A DNA stretch of 64,000 nt from assembly GCF_963677875.1 (NCBI RefSeq), contig NZ_OY782569.1, positions 62,001-126,000 of the forward strand. Direction: 5' to 3'. The stretch comes from Thiomicrorhabdus sp. GTDB lineage: Bacteria; Pseudomonadota; Gammaproteobacteria; Thiomicrospirales; Thiomicrospiraceae. A program made the translations under genes and the position numbers. Every line of letters begins with the position of its first letter. Position 1 is the first letter of the stretch. The notes beneath the pieces are model-generated. The model was not told the DNA's origin. It was given only the letters and a program-made list of their open reading frames with translations, and made no database searches. Shown here piece after piece: positions 1-7,896 of this stretch.

Positions 1-2
1 TT

Positions 3-44
3 GCCGTTATCCCGATTAACCGCAATGGTGCGAATGCGGGATAG
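3..44 (+). CDS. Possible 3' end of an upstream gene (integrase tail?)
   Basis: Frame 3 is open from the window edge to a TAG at 42-44 and ends in the peptide AVIPINRNGANAG. Short Pro/Arg-containing tails of this kind occur in P4/CP4-57-type tyrosine integrases, and the next genes (AlpA-like, winged helix) fit an element whose integrase lies to the left. Only 13 codons are visible, so this is a guess from context; it could be an accidental open frame. Confidence 0.22.
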   Translation, partial: AVIPINRNGANAG

Positions 45-59
45 CCCCAGAAATTAGCA

Positions 60-155
60 GCGCTTATAGTTAGCGTTAATTTGTACCAGATACCAGAGAA
101 AATAAGAGCGGCTATAGTTGGGCTTAATTTGTGCGGGTTCCGAGAGAAAATAGCG
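60..155. repeat. 48-bp imperfect tandem repeat (2 copies)
   Basis: Copies at 60-107 and 108-155 align without gaps over 48 bases with about 14 mismatches. The cores GCTTATAG/GGCTATAG, the T-rich middle and GAGAAAATA are kept. It lies directly upstream of the CGGTAC boxes, so it may belong to the same control or replication region of the element. No gene is evident across it. Confidence 0.5.
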
Positions 156-207
156 CCACTTTTCACCCCCGTTATTTTGTATAGGCTTATGACATACGTA
201 AAAATTA

Positions 208-296
208 ACGGTACAAGCGGTACGGACGGTACGAGCCTTTATTCATGCAGGTTTGAGCCTGTACCGTTTTTGCTTTCAAAACGGTACGAACGGTAC
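208..296. repeat. Iteron-like cluster of CGGTAC boxes at 9-bp pitch
   Basis: CGGTAC boxes occur at 209-214, 218-223 and 227-232, then 282-287 and 291-296. Within each group the period is exactly 9 bp. A single inverted box (GTACCG) lies at 261-266 between the groups. Phased direct repeats with one inverted copy resemble iterons bound by a replication initiator or operator sites for a regulator. The region is intergenic, upstream of the unknown gene at 460 and the AlpA-like gene, which suits an element's control or replication region. The binding protein is unknown. Confidence 0.6.
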
Positions 297-459
297 AGAG
301 AAAAGAAAAACAAGCGTTAATGCACTGTAGAACAGCGAATTAACCCAATAGAACAGCATTGGCACGGCCTAGAGCGGCCACTCGAAAAGGGAATATCCAC
401 CCCCTGACCGTGCCACCCTTATTTATTTCAGTGGATAGCAAACTCGGGAGGGTTTGGTA

Positions 460-1602
460 ATGATGCTTGTAAAACCTTATGTTAGGTTGGATGAAGCTGT
501 AAAAATTTTACAAAAAGTAGAGCCAAGCATTTCTACAAAAAAAGATATTGTGAATTTAGTCTACGATGGAGTTTTAGAAGTTCGAGTAAAGATCCAATAT
601 GCAGAGCTAATTCCGGCAGATTATCCTTTTTTTGATATACGTGGTTTTTCTTGCTTCGGTGAAGATAATAATCTCAAGAAGTGGGTGCAAGCTTTATTAA
701 AGTGGATTGGTGAAGAGAAGAGAACATTTGCATATTTTGAGAAGAAAGAAATTCTTTCAGAGTATAGAAAAATAGTTAAAAGCTCACGAACAAGAATAAT
801 TACTCCCAGTATAAAAGATAGGCTGGATAGCCGATTTTATCCAATTTTAATTAAAGATGGTGTTGAGCTACCGATTCGTCTTGGACTTATTGATTATCGT
901 GAGTTCATTACTTTTACCAATGATGCAAAGAATGACTTTTCACCCAGTAGAGTGCCTGTATTATCGCTGAACACTCCTATATATGTTTCTCCCATAAATA
1001 TACTGTCTGATAACCCTTATTCCTTTTTAGAAAGGTCTGAAAAACACAATATACAGGGAATGAAACAATTTAGGTATTACTCTTCAGAAAGTGATGAGGA
1101 TATTTGGAAAGGATTGTTAAGTGACAATGTTAAGTGCTCCTATGAAGGGAAAGAATATTATTTAGTTAGACGATATGCTAAGAATAGTATTTTTAAGTAT
1201 TCTTGTGACCATCAAACAATTCCGTATGCGGTAGTGAATGATGAGGTTTATATTTCATCATCTTCTATAAAAAGTCTTTTGAATAATGCAAGAATTGCCC
1301 TACCTGACAATGATGTAAAGCAAGCATTTACAGAAAACAGTATAAATATTTCAACACCTAGCTCATGGATAACGGTACCTCGTAAAAGAAAAGATGATTT
1401 TTACCTAGCAATGGAACAGGTTTTCAACACTTTTGTTATAGCCAACCGAAGACAGCCTGAAAAGGCGGAAGCATGGGAATATTTCAAGAAAAACTTACCA
1501 ACTCATTTATGCCTAAACAAAAAACAAAATGCTGTTTGCATTGATGGGAAAGAGATAGATAAAGAAGCATTCTTAAAGCGTTTTAAACGGTACACTGAGT
1601 GA
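460..1602 (+). CDS. Unknown element protein, about 380 residues
   Basis: No family is recognised. The gene is markedly AT-rich (many AAA, ATA, TTT and AAT codons) compared with the chromosome further right, a sign of horizontal origin. GGAGGG at 447-452 sits 7 bases before ATG 460, which decides the start over the in-frame TTG at 454. The product appears soluble, with no signal peptide or membrane segment, and is basic at the C-terminus (ends FLKRFKRYTE). Genes of similar size and composition often precede alpA-type regulators in integrative elements, so a role in element control or replication is possible but not shown. Confidence 0.75.
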   Translation: MMLVKPYVRLDEAVKILQKVEPSISTKKDIVNLVYDGVLEVRVKIQYAELIPADYPFFDIRGFSCFGEDNNLKKWVQALLKWIGEEKRTFAYFEKKEILSEYRKIVKSSRTRIITPSIKDRLDSRFYPILIKDGVELPIRLGLIDYREFITFTNDAKNDFSPSRVPVLSLNTPIYVSPINILSDNPYSFLERSEKHNIQGMKQFRYYSSESDEDIWKGLLSDNVKCSYEGKEYYLVRRYAKNSIFKYSCDHQTIPYAVVNDEVYISSSSIKSLLNNARIALPDNDVKQAFTENSINISTPSSWITVPRKRKDDFYLAMEQVFNTFVIANRRQPEKAEAWEYFKKNLPTHLCLNKKQNAVCIDGKEIDKEAFLKRFKRYTE

Positions 1603-1738
1603 CCAATAAAGCTATTAAGCAGACAATAAAGACATTAACGCCAATAAGTAACAATTAACGAATCCAAATATTTCAATAGCACCCAAGCCAAGCGCAAAGC
1701 ATGGCGAATCATCGAAATTCATTTAGGAGGTGTTATTC

Positions 1739-1984
1739 ATGCAAACCATACCAATTACACAGGCTAGACAGCCTAAACCACAGCAACAAACGGCAGAAGA
1801 TCCGGTCATTCGCAAGCCGCGTTTACTGGAAATTGTGCCGCTCTCTTATGCGACGATTCAACGCAAAATCAATAATGAGGAATTCCCTAAACCAATCCGT
1901 TTGGAGGTGAATTCCGTGGGCTGGAAACTTTCAGAGGTACAAGCATGGCTGGATAGCCTAGAACGTGCCGAGGGAGTGGCCTAA
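1739..1984 (+). CDS. AlpA/excisionase-type DNA-binding protein
   Basis: An 81-residue protein with the layout of the AlpA (phage CP4-57 regulatory) and MerR-like excisionase families: a short helix-turn-helix reading PLSYATIQRKINNEEFPKP, followed by GWKLSEVQAWLDS, the typical wing and last helix. AlpA proteins bind DNA and switch on integrase or excision genes of P4-like elements. AGGAGG at 1725-1730 precedes ATG 1739 by 8 bases, so the in-frame GTG at 1730 is not used. The stop overlaps the next start by one base (TAATG), so the two genes are probably translationally coupled. Confidence 0.85.
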   Translation: MQTIPITQARQPKPQQQTAEDPVIRKPRLLEIVPLSYATIQRKINNEEFPKPIRLEVNSVGWKLSEVQAWLDSLERAEGVA

Positions 1985-2337
1985 TGGAAGCGAGCCGCAA
2001 CACCCAAGACAATGCCACGGCTCAAGCAGAGCTATTTCATTCTACCAAATGCCCTGGCATTCATTCAGCTAAAGAGTACAAGCTAATTAAACGATTGGCT
2101 AAAGGTACCGTATCACGCCAAGAACTTGATGAACTTCTCGACTTAGCTAACTCCCCCGATGCGATTTTGCGCATCAGAGCGAAGGGCTGGGATATTGTCA
2201 CCGACCGTTTGCCCGACATTGACCGAGAAGGCCAACGTAGAACGGTTGGTTATTACTGGTTAGCTTCTTATCAAAAAGAATGCGCCCTAGAAGCCCTTGA
2301 TTTATACCGCCAAGCCTTTGGAGGTAAGCATGAGTAA
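1984..2337 (+). CDS. Probable phage-type winged-helix protein
   Basis: A 117-residue soluble protein. The middle (about residues 28-95) reads as a winged helix: a leading helix EYKLIKRLAKG, a turn, the helix SRQELDELLDLANS, a recognition-like segment LRIRAKGWDIVTDRLPDID, and the strand RRTVGYYWL. This order resembles small phage helix-turn-helix domain proteins that sit beside AlpA in prophages and satellites. It starts at the ATG overlapping the alpA stop. Family assignment is by eye; a structural prediction would show whether the wing is real. Confidence 0.65.
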   Translation: MEASRNTQDNATAQAELFHSTKCPGIHSAKEYKLIKRLAKGTVSRQELDELLDLANSPDAILRIRAKGWDIVTDRLPDIDREGQRRTVGYYWLASYQKECALEALDLYRQAFGGKHE

Positions 2338-2398
2338 GTTCGCCTTAACGCATTTATTTAATCCTATGCCCTTGCAAGTAATTAGTCGGAACCGCTAG
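2330..2398 (+). CDS. Possible 22-residue ORF overlapping the winged-helix gene
   Basis: ATG 2330 lies inside the last codons of the winged-helix gene (overlap of 8 bases), preceded by GGAGG at 2320-2324 with 5-base spacing. It reads MSKFALTHLFNPMPLQVISRN and stops at TAG 2396-2398. In P4-like elements this position often holds a primase/helicase gene, so this may be the 5' remnant of a truncated downstream gene or a short leader. The ribosome-binding site is the main support. Confidence 0.35.
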   Translation: MSKFALTHLFNPMPLQVISRNR

Positions 2399-2424
2399 GG
2401 TTTGTTCCGTTGTTACAAAGACAG

Positions 2425-2474
2425 AAGAGGGGTGGAAACCTCTTTTATCCAGTGGCGGACGCAATGACCGCCAC
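2425..2474 (+). terminator. Two adjacent hairpins, first terminator-like
   Basis: AAGAGG (2425-2430) pairs with CCTCTT (2439-2444), followed by TTT. Next, GTGGCGG (2452-2458) pairs with CCGCCAC (2468-2474) around a 9-base loop, with no U-run. They follow the alpA operon and precede the GTG-started gene at 2525. The first could be a weak intrinsic terminator; the role of the second is unclear. Confidence 0.4.
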
Positions 2475-2524
2475 AAATCAGGTAATGGATTTAATCTTAT
2501 CTGGTTATTTTTAGGTGGTTTTTT

Positions 2525-3136
2525 GTGCCCGAAAAAGGGGCTGGTGTACCTGTATTTTGCCCTTTGTGTGCTCCCACATTTTCATTATGTCGAGAGGGTG
2601 AGGAATACAAGACCTGTAAAGGGGATAACTCCGCCTGCACCACTGGACAGGTTTCGAACCTCTCGGCTCCCAATGACTTCGAAAACATAGGGAACTTTGA
2701 AAATGAACCAGTGGAGACGCAGATCATGTCTAGCATTTCTCAAGTCCCAACCGTTGGGCAATTCTCTTTTTCTATCAATCTGCCTGAAAACAGCTTTATA
2801 AAACGCTTTATTGCCGTTTCGTTTGTCGGTGTCTGGAATTTATCGGTTGAGACCGAACGCGGTCAAACTGCCAGGGTATTAGATCAAGCCACACAACGCG
2901 CCAAAAAGTTTCAATCGCTTGATGACCTTGCTTATTGGTTAGCAAATAAAGGAGTGCCGGAAATGTCCGCCTGTAGAAAAAGTAAAATCAATGACTTAGG
3001 TGTCTTCACAAGTATCTTCCGGTATAAAAAAGCGTTACCTTCAAAGGATTTTACCATTACCCGCATTTTCGGCTATAGACCGCTAAAGACAAAGGATGCA
3101 GCGATATGTTTACTGATACCCGAATTTGTAGCCTGA
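2525..3136 (+). CDS. Unknown element protein with Cys-rich N-terminus
   Basis: A 203-residue product. AGGTGG at 2513-2518 lies 6 bases before GTG 2525, which favours this start; an internal ATG at 2726 is an alternative giving 136 residues. The N-terminal 40 residues hold five cysteines (C12, C15, C21, C30, C37), including a CPLC pair that could bind a metal. The rest contains RGQTARVLDQATQRAKKFQSLD and a basic C-terminus; no family is recognised. It is the last plausible gene of the AT-rich element. If the Cys-rich part is only an accidental extension, the shorter form is the real protein. Confidence 0.5.
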   Translation: MPEKGAGVPVFCPLCAPTFSLCREGEEYKTCKGDNSACTTGQVSNLSAPNDFENIGNFENEPVETQIMSSISQVPTVGQFSFSINLPENSFIKRFIAVSFVGVWNLSVETERGQTARVLDQATQRAKKFQSLDDLAYWLANKGVPEMSACRKSKINDLGVFTSIFRYKKALPSKDFTITRIFGYRPLKTKDAAICLLIPEFVA

Positions 3137-3759
3137 AACCAACCACTAAGGCCTGTAGGAAGAATGATAGGTAAGGCCTCAGGTATCTTATTGAACGGGG
3201 TTGATTTCAAACTGGTTGGACATTTAAGAAAAATGTGTTCACCTTTGCAAAATTCTGCATTTTGATGGAGAGGGAAATTTCTCTTAGGCCGACTGGTTGA
3301 AGGCCGCATATATCTCAATATCATACATCATATATAGGGAGCCGCTGATCGGCGTTTGCAGGCGCAAATCATATCTTGTCGTGCCGGGTTGAGGGATTTT
3401 TGTTTCTGAAGTTCTGTTGCGAATGTGTGTAGAGTTGCCTGTTTCTATTCAGCAATCGAAGCCCAAGGTCGGTTTGCGCTCTTTCCTGAATCTACCTTTG
3501 TTAATTCAAGGGATTAATTCTTAGATGGAATCGCTTTTCGAGTTAGTTAACTTAAATTATTGTGCTTGTACTGCATTATTGTGCTTGTACTGCCGCTTAC
3601 CGGTGTCGGCGGTGTTTCTTGTGAGATCAAACTGAATGGAATGAAGTTTATTTGGCATCGTCTCTGGAAATGTTCATAAGATTGTTTTAATCTTAGATAA
3701 CGTTTTTTTGTGTTGATTTTCGTGTTGAACAACGACCAAATTCAGAGAGGATTGAAACC
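3137..3759. other. 623-bp intergenic stretch at the right end of the element
   Basis: No convincing gene on either strand. TAAGGCCT occurs twice (3147-3154 and 3172-3179), and a perfect 19-bp tandem repeat lies at 3556-3593. The junction between the element and the chromosome is probably in this stretch, but no tRNA or matching attachment site is visible because the left end is outside the window. The last 100 bases should hold the promoter of the lipoprotein at 3760. Confidence 0.4.
3556..3593. repeat. Perfect 19-bp tandem repeat
   Basis: Two exact copies of ATTATTGTGCTTGTACTGC abut at 3556-3574 and 3575-3593, about 165 bases upstream of the lipoprotein gene. It could be a recent duplication, a doubled protein-binding site, or the product of imprecise element excision or integration. 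Confidence 0.7.
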
Positions 3760-3954
3760 GTGAAAAAAATAAATGTACTGGTTGGCGCAGTTATGCTGAC
3801 CGCGACCGCTTTTGTGTCGGGTTGTAGTCAGTTTATGGAAGAGGAGGCGCCTAAAAATTGCCATTTGAAGTCAAGTGAAACGGATAAAAATGCAAAGGTG
3901 TATGATTGCCAGAGCGGCCCAGGCGTCATTCGATATGACGGATACTATAAGTAA
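3760..3954 (+). CDS. Small predicted lipoprotein
   Basis: A 64-residue protein with a lipoprotein signal: basic start MKKIN, a hydrophobic stretch and a lipobox ending VSGC (Cys22). The mature part is about 43 residues, acidic at first, with two further cysteines (C34, C50) that could form a disulfide. The start is GTG 3760 with GAGAGG about 10 bases upstream. No family is recognised. It is followed by a hairpin shared with the convergent cupin gene. Confidence 0.7.
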   Translation: MKKINVLVGAVMLTATAFVSGCSQFMEEEAPKNCHLKSSETDKNAKVYDCQSGPGVIRYDGYYK

Positions 3955-3964
3955 GAAAATAAAA

Positions 3965-3986
3965 AGCGCCTGCCGCTTCAGGCGCT
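3965..3986 (-). terminator. Intrinsic terminator of the cupin gene
   Basis: AGCGCCTG (3965-3972) pairs perfectly with CAGGCGCT (3979-3986) around a 6-base loop. On the minus strand the stem is followed by a long U-rich run (complement of the A-rich bases 3954-3965). It lies 45 bases past the cupin stop and also just after the lipoprotein stop, where it may help in the other direction although no U-run follows on the plus strand. Confidence 0.8.
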
Positions 3987-4030
3987 GAAAAATCTGTCTC
4001 GCGAAGCACTGTCTTGGTTTCTGGCTTCGT

Positions 4031-4333
4031 TTATTTTATGCTGACCACCCAAGTGGTAAAGTCTAGGGAAAAGTTAAAGAATTTATGCTCTTTTCCCGCT
4101 TTGACGAAAATCACTTCCCCTTGCTCGACAGGGTGTTGCTTGCCGTTGTTGAAAATATGTCCATCGCCGGAGGTGATGAAGAATAGCGTATCGTGTTTGT
4201 TCTTCTTCATTTCATCCACTTCTCCAGGCTTGTAGAAGTCTACGTTGAAACGTCCTTTTTTAAAGAAGTGTTCCGTATGAGGCCCGAAATCCGGCGCCTT
4301 ATTTAATGCTTCAACTAAATTATTTCTCGACAT
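4031..4333 (-). CDS. Small cupin-domain protein
   Basis: A 100-residue single-cupin protein. The second cupin motif is clear: G-x5-K-x-G-x2-H-x3-N in QGEVIFVKAGKEHKFFN, with Lys replacing the usual Pro. Motif 1 lies near HDTLFFITSGDGH and keeps only part of the usual HxH...E set, so metal binding is uncertain. Start chosen at ATG 4333 (MSRNNLVEAL); the frame is open 40 codons further upstream, but that part reads like AT-rich leader sequence. Small cupins of this type are sugar-, metal- or ligand-binding proteins of varied function. Confidence 0.8.
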   Translation of the reverse strand: MSRNNLVEALNKAPDFGPHTEHFFKKGRFNVDFYKPGEVDEMKKNKHDTLFFITSGDGHIFNNGKQHPVEQGEVIFVKAGKEHKFFNFSLDFTTWVVSIK

Positions 4334-5174
4334 GGTGTTTACCCCGGTTGTGTCTTTGCTTTCAATCTTAAGAGTTAAGTTTTTTAGGGTAAAGAAAAAT
4401 AAGGTAAACACTGTGTTGCATAAAAGGCAACAATTAAAAATAAATTCGTTCATTTTTTTGAAATTTTGTTCAGTTAAGATATTGATTTATAAAAAATATT
4501 TTATTTTTTGTTATGATTTTTTCTGAAATTTTTTCCTGGGCATAAAAACAAAACTTCGTAATTTAGGAACCTTTTTATACATTACTCTGTATTTTGTATG
4601 GTTTTTACGCAGAAGGGGAATTTAATCTATTGATTTTTAAAAGTTTTATTTTTAAAGATTGAGGGGGCCGTTTCTGATTCAAGTTATTTCTAAAATTGAT
4701 TTTTGCTGTTTAATATTCTGTCTTGATGTGTCTGCTATTTACTTATCGGCTTTTCCCTGCCGAGCGACTTTGTGTCGGTTGAAGGAGAAAAACACAGGTT
4801 TTAAGGCTTTTGTTATTGGGGTTTGGACATTGTTTGATTTTCTTGAATTCGAGTAATTAAAAATTATTTAATTGAAGGTAATAAAAATTACGTATCTTAA
4901 TTGCCTTGTTTTAATGCTATTTTAAAGACCCAACCTCTTGAAAAGGTAAGTAAATCAGGTAAGTGAATTTTCCGTTCAGGTGGCGAAGATCACTGAACGG
5001 TAATCTATGCTGAAAACAGCATCCGTTTTATGACCGCTTTGACACGCGAACGGCGTTTTTCAAGTTCAAAGCCTTGTCATGAAGAAATCAGTTAAACACT
5101 CATAACTTCAGATTCGGTGAGCCTTGCCTCTGCCGAGGCGGTGTTTTGTAACCTTTACAATCAGGTGGATGACC
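4334..5174. other. 841-bp AT-rich intergenic region between divergent genes
   Basis: The stretch between the cupin start and the VOC start is strongly AT-rich from about 4390 to 4900. Only weak open frames occur (for example 4659-4856 on the plus strand) without a ribosome-binding site or recognisable protein character. It presumably holds promoters for both flanking genes. No RNA gene is recognised. Confidence 0.4.
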
Positions 5175-5567
5175 ATGCTTAAAATCAGTCATATCGATCA
5201 TTTGGTGCTAACCGTAAAATCGATTCCTAAAACGGTGGAGTTTTACCATTCAGTGATGGGATTTGAGGTGGTTACCTATAACAAAGGCAGAATCGCGCTT
5301 CGGTTCGGCCGACAGAAAATTAATTTGCACGCGTTGGGAAAAGAGATTGAACCGAAAGCGTGTACCCCCTGTCCGGGGGCGGCTGATCTGTGTTTTTTTA
5401 CCGAGACGGAAATGGACACGATCTTGATGCATTTGGACAGGCATGGAGTCAAGGTGGAATTGGGACCTGTTCAAAGAACCGGTGCTAATGGGCCGATTTG
5501 TTCGGTGTATATTCGCGATCCGGATCATAATCTGGTTGAAATTGCTAACGATTTGCCGCCGGCCTGA
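5175..5567 (+). CDS. VOC family protein (glyoxalase/dioxygenase fold)
   Basis: A 130-residue protein with the paired beta-alpha-beta-beta-beta layout of the vicinal oxygen chelate superfamily, closest in style to glyoxalase-domain (GLOD5-like) proteins. Likely metal ligands are His7 (IDHLV), the His in INLHALG and the Glu in NLVEIAND near the C-terminus; the signature YIRDPDHN precedes it. AGGTGG at 5163-5168 is 6 bases before ATG 5175, favouring this start over the abutting ATG at 5169. The substrate cannot be told from sequence. Confidence 0.9.
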   Translation: MLKISHIDHLVLTVKSIPKTVEFYHSVMGFEVVTYNKGRIALRFGRQKINLHALGKEIEPKACTPCPGAADLCFFTETEMDTILMHLDRHGVKVELGPVQRTGANGPICSVYIRDPDHNLVEIANDLPPA

Positions 5568-5575
5568 TCCGAATT

Positions 5576-7141
5576 TTAATTTTTTTTGCTCTCTTTCCGG
5601 ACGATGTGGCGATAGGAATCGTTTACGGATAAGATCCCGGCATCTGTCAATCTGGATAGAGCAATCTCTTCTGTATTCAGATAGCGCAGGATGTGCCGGG
5701 CAAGCTCAAGAACCGGATCGGAATCCGCTGCTTCAGCCATGTAGACATTTAGCAAAAAACGAGCGGCGCGGATGTTTTGATCCAGTTGCGGAAGAGGTAC
5801 GACAGGGGTGCCGTTATCCGCTGCGCTGACCAGACCGCCTCGAGGGTGCCGGAAATAGCGTTGAATGAATTCAACTGCTTGCCGGGCTTTCTTTAAAGCG
5901 ACGGTGTCTCCTTTCGAATGATACAGATGCAACCAGGCGATTCCCATATTGAGTGTGTCGGCCAGATAAGGGCCGGCGTAGTCTATCCGGTCATGTCGAT
6001 AGCCGCCGCGCCCCAGACGTCGACTCTGCTCGACCCATTTGAATGCCTGTTCTGCTCTGTGGAGATACTGTTCCTGACCGCTTGCATCATACAAGTGCAG
6101 AAAAGCATCGATTGCCAAACCGTTTTCGGCCGCGTACTGATGCTTGTCGATTTTTGGAATTCCTTGTTGAAGCCGGGTTTGCAGGTCGGCCTGAAAATAA
6201 TCATGTGCCTTGCTTCCCTGTTTCAGGTCGGCATCCTGAGAAGTGTAAAAACCTCCGTTTGCGTCACTTAAAAAACGGTTCAGGTAGCTTGCGACTGCCT
6301 GGGCCGCTTCAAGATATCCGGGATTATTCAGTTGTCGGTAAGCGGTCGCATAAATCAAAATATAGTTGGCCTGCATCGCCATGATTTTTTCATAGTGGGG
6401 ATGTTCCCAGTCGCCGTGCGTCGAATACTGATAAGCCCCGCCGAATACCGGATCGATTAATGCCATGGCATTGTCTAATGTTAAGGTTACGCGTTTTCTC
6501 GCCGACGAATCGCCGTCGGCACTTAGTTTCAAATCCCATAGAACGGCTTCCGGATCAATGAACTTCTGTTTCAGTTTCAGGCTGCCGAGAATTGAGTCAA
6601 AACTGGATAGATGCCGCTGTTGCAATGTTTTCTCCAGTCTCGAATCGATTTGTGGTGATTCGGCCAAGTTGTTTGGAAAGGCGAGAGTTTTTTCCTGGGA
6701 GTGCGGACGGTTTTTTATTTCCGTTAGCAATGCTAAAAATTGATCTGCGCGAATAAAGCCTGCCTGCTTATGCAGTTCTTGACCATCCGGCGTTAAAATG
6801 ATCGTGGCCGGCCAGCCCCAATCACGATAACGCTCTGCCAGATCCGGCCTGGCATCGTGGTCGACTTTCATTGCGACATAATGTGAATTCAGTTCGGCAG
6901 AGACACGCGGATCGGCGTAGGTTTTCTGATCCATTACATGACACCAGTGACACCAGTTGGCCTTCAAATCGAGCAGAAGAAGTTTCTTTTCCTGTCTGGC
7001 TTTTTCAAAGCTCTGTCGGTTGTACTCCTGCCATTCGACTTGAGCGTAGGCGGTATGTGCTGAGAGCAGAACGAAAAGCAGCACTCCTTTGATGCTTTGA
7101 TTGGACAGAGGGGTGCGAGTGAATCGCTTTAAAATTGTCAT
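5576..7141 (-). CDS. Exported thioredoxin-domain protein (DUF255/YyaL-like)
   Basis: A 521-residue protein. Residues 1-33 look like a signal peptide (ends TAYAQ). A thioredoxin-fold domain with a CHWC redox motif (NWCHWCHVM, about residue 64) follows, then a cis-Pro region WGWPATI. The remaining roughly 350 residues resemble the alpha/alpha-barrel of the DUF255/spermatogenesis-associated protein 20 family. The gene follows the anti-sigma gene after 47 bases on the same strand and may be co-transcribed with the sigma/anti-sigma pair, suggesting an envelope thiol- or metal-linked stress role. The activity of the barrel domain is not known. Confidence 0.85.
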   Translation of the reverse strand: MTILKRFTRTPLSNQSIKGVLLFVLLSAHTAYAQVEWQEYNRQSFEKARQEKKLLLLDLKANWCHWCHVMDQKTYADPRVSAELNSHYVAMKVDHDARPDLAERYRDWGWPATIILTPDGQELHKQAGFIRADQFLALLTEIKNRPHSQEKTLAFPNNLAESPQIDSRLEKTLQQRHLSSFDSILGSLKLKQKFIDPEAVLWDLKLSADGDSSARKRVTLTLDNAMALIDPVFGGAYQYSTHGDWEHPHYEKIMAMQANYILIYATAYRQLNNPGYLEAAQAVASYLNRFLSDANGGFYTSQDADLKQGSKAHDYFQADLQTRLQQGIPKIDKHQYAAENGLAIDAFLHLYDASGQEQYLHRAEQAFKWVEQSRRLGRGGYRHDRIDYAGPYLADTLNMGIAWLHLYHSKGDTVALKKARQAVEFIQRYFRHPRGGLVSAADNGTPVVPLPQLDQNIRAARFLLNVYMAEAADSDPVLELARHILRYLNTEEIALSRLTDAGILSVNDSYRHIVRKESKKN

Positions 7142-7188
7142 GCGCTGTGTCCTCCTGGCTCCGCTCTTGAAGCGGAGTACGGGTTGAT

Positions 7189-7896
7189 TTAGATGCGAAC
7201 CGCATTTCCCAGATAAACGGGGGGCGAAGTTGGTTGACCTGTTGGCGAGCCCCCTTTGGGTTCAATGGTGACGGCAAAAGTATGGGCCTTGCTTAGGCGG
7301 GTTCTGATTTGATCGGAGAGCTGGATCGTCGCTTTGCCGCTTTGTGGCAAAATTCCCAGAGAGTTCGGTGCTTCCTGATCGGAGGCAAGCATCCACAATT
7401 CATAATCCTGATTCTCAGCCAGCGGATGGTCGCGGAGAATTTTTACATTCAGCAGACCGTCGTCGCTGAATTGCAGAAGCCAGCCGTCTTGTTGCTCTCC
7501 ATTTTGCACTACGGCCAACATCTGGGGTTGTGTCAGCGGTGGTGTCTGCCAGATATAAGTTAGGAGCGAGACGCTGAAAAGCGAGGCGGCCATAGCCCAG
7601 CCATAGGCAAAACGGCGGTTACGTTGTTGACGCAATTCAATCGGTGTCAGCTGTTGTCCGTAACGTTCGCGAAACAGACGTTTTTCCAATTGCTTCCAGA
7701 CCAGAGGGGAAGGTTGGGTTTCTTCGACGGAAAGAGCCAGCAAATGCCATTTTGCCTGAGTGGCATTCAGCCTATGGCTTAATTGCGGAAACTGAACGAG
7801 CAGTTTGCGAAACCGTTTTCTGGCGGTGTGCCCCATCAGGCCCATAACATAGTCATTGCAAAGAGCTTGTTGTAATTGTGGATGTTGGTAATTCAT
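7189..7896 (-). CDS. RskA-like membrane anti-sigma factor
   Basis: A 235-residue protein: cytoplasmic N-terminal domain (about 1-110), one membrane segment (AYGWAMAASLFSVSLLTYIW, about 122-141) and a periplasmic C-terminal domain ending in the RskA-type pattern (FAVTIEPKGGSPTGQPTSPP). No HxxxCxxC zinc motif is present, so it is not a ZAS-type anti-sigma. Start chosen at ATG 7896, which overlaps the sigma stop as ATGA, rather than GTG 7908. It should hold the partner ECF sigma inactive until an envelope signal triggers release; the signal is unknown. Confidence 0.88.
   Translation of the reverse strand: MNYQHPQLQQALCNDYVMGLMGHTARKRFRKLLVQFPQLSHRLNATQAKWHLLALSVEETQPSPLVWKQLEKRLFRERYGQQLTPIELRQQRNRRFAYGWAMAASLFSVSLLTYIWQTPPLTQPQMLAVVQNGEQQDGWLLQFSDDGLLNVKILRDHPLAENQDYELWMLASDQEAPNSLGILPQSGKATIQLSDQIRTRLSKAHTFAVTIEPKGGSPTGQPTSPPVYLGNAVRI

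Noticed and set aside
208-296. CRISPR-like short repeats
   Set aside because: The units are 6-7 bases at 9-bp pitch with no spacers of 25-40 bases and no cas genes nearby. An iteron or operator array fits better.
3137-3555. tRNA or attachment site at the right end of the element
   Set aside because: No cloverleaf-like sequence was recognised, and without the left junction no direct repeat can be matched.
4659-4856. Plus-strand open frame of 65 codons in the cupin/VOC gap
   Set aside because: No ribosome-binding site at usable spacing, no family match, and it lies in strongly AT-rich intergenic sequence.
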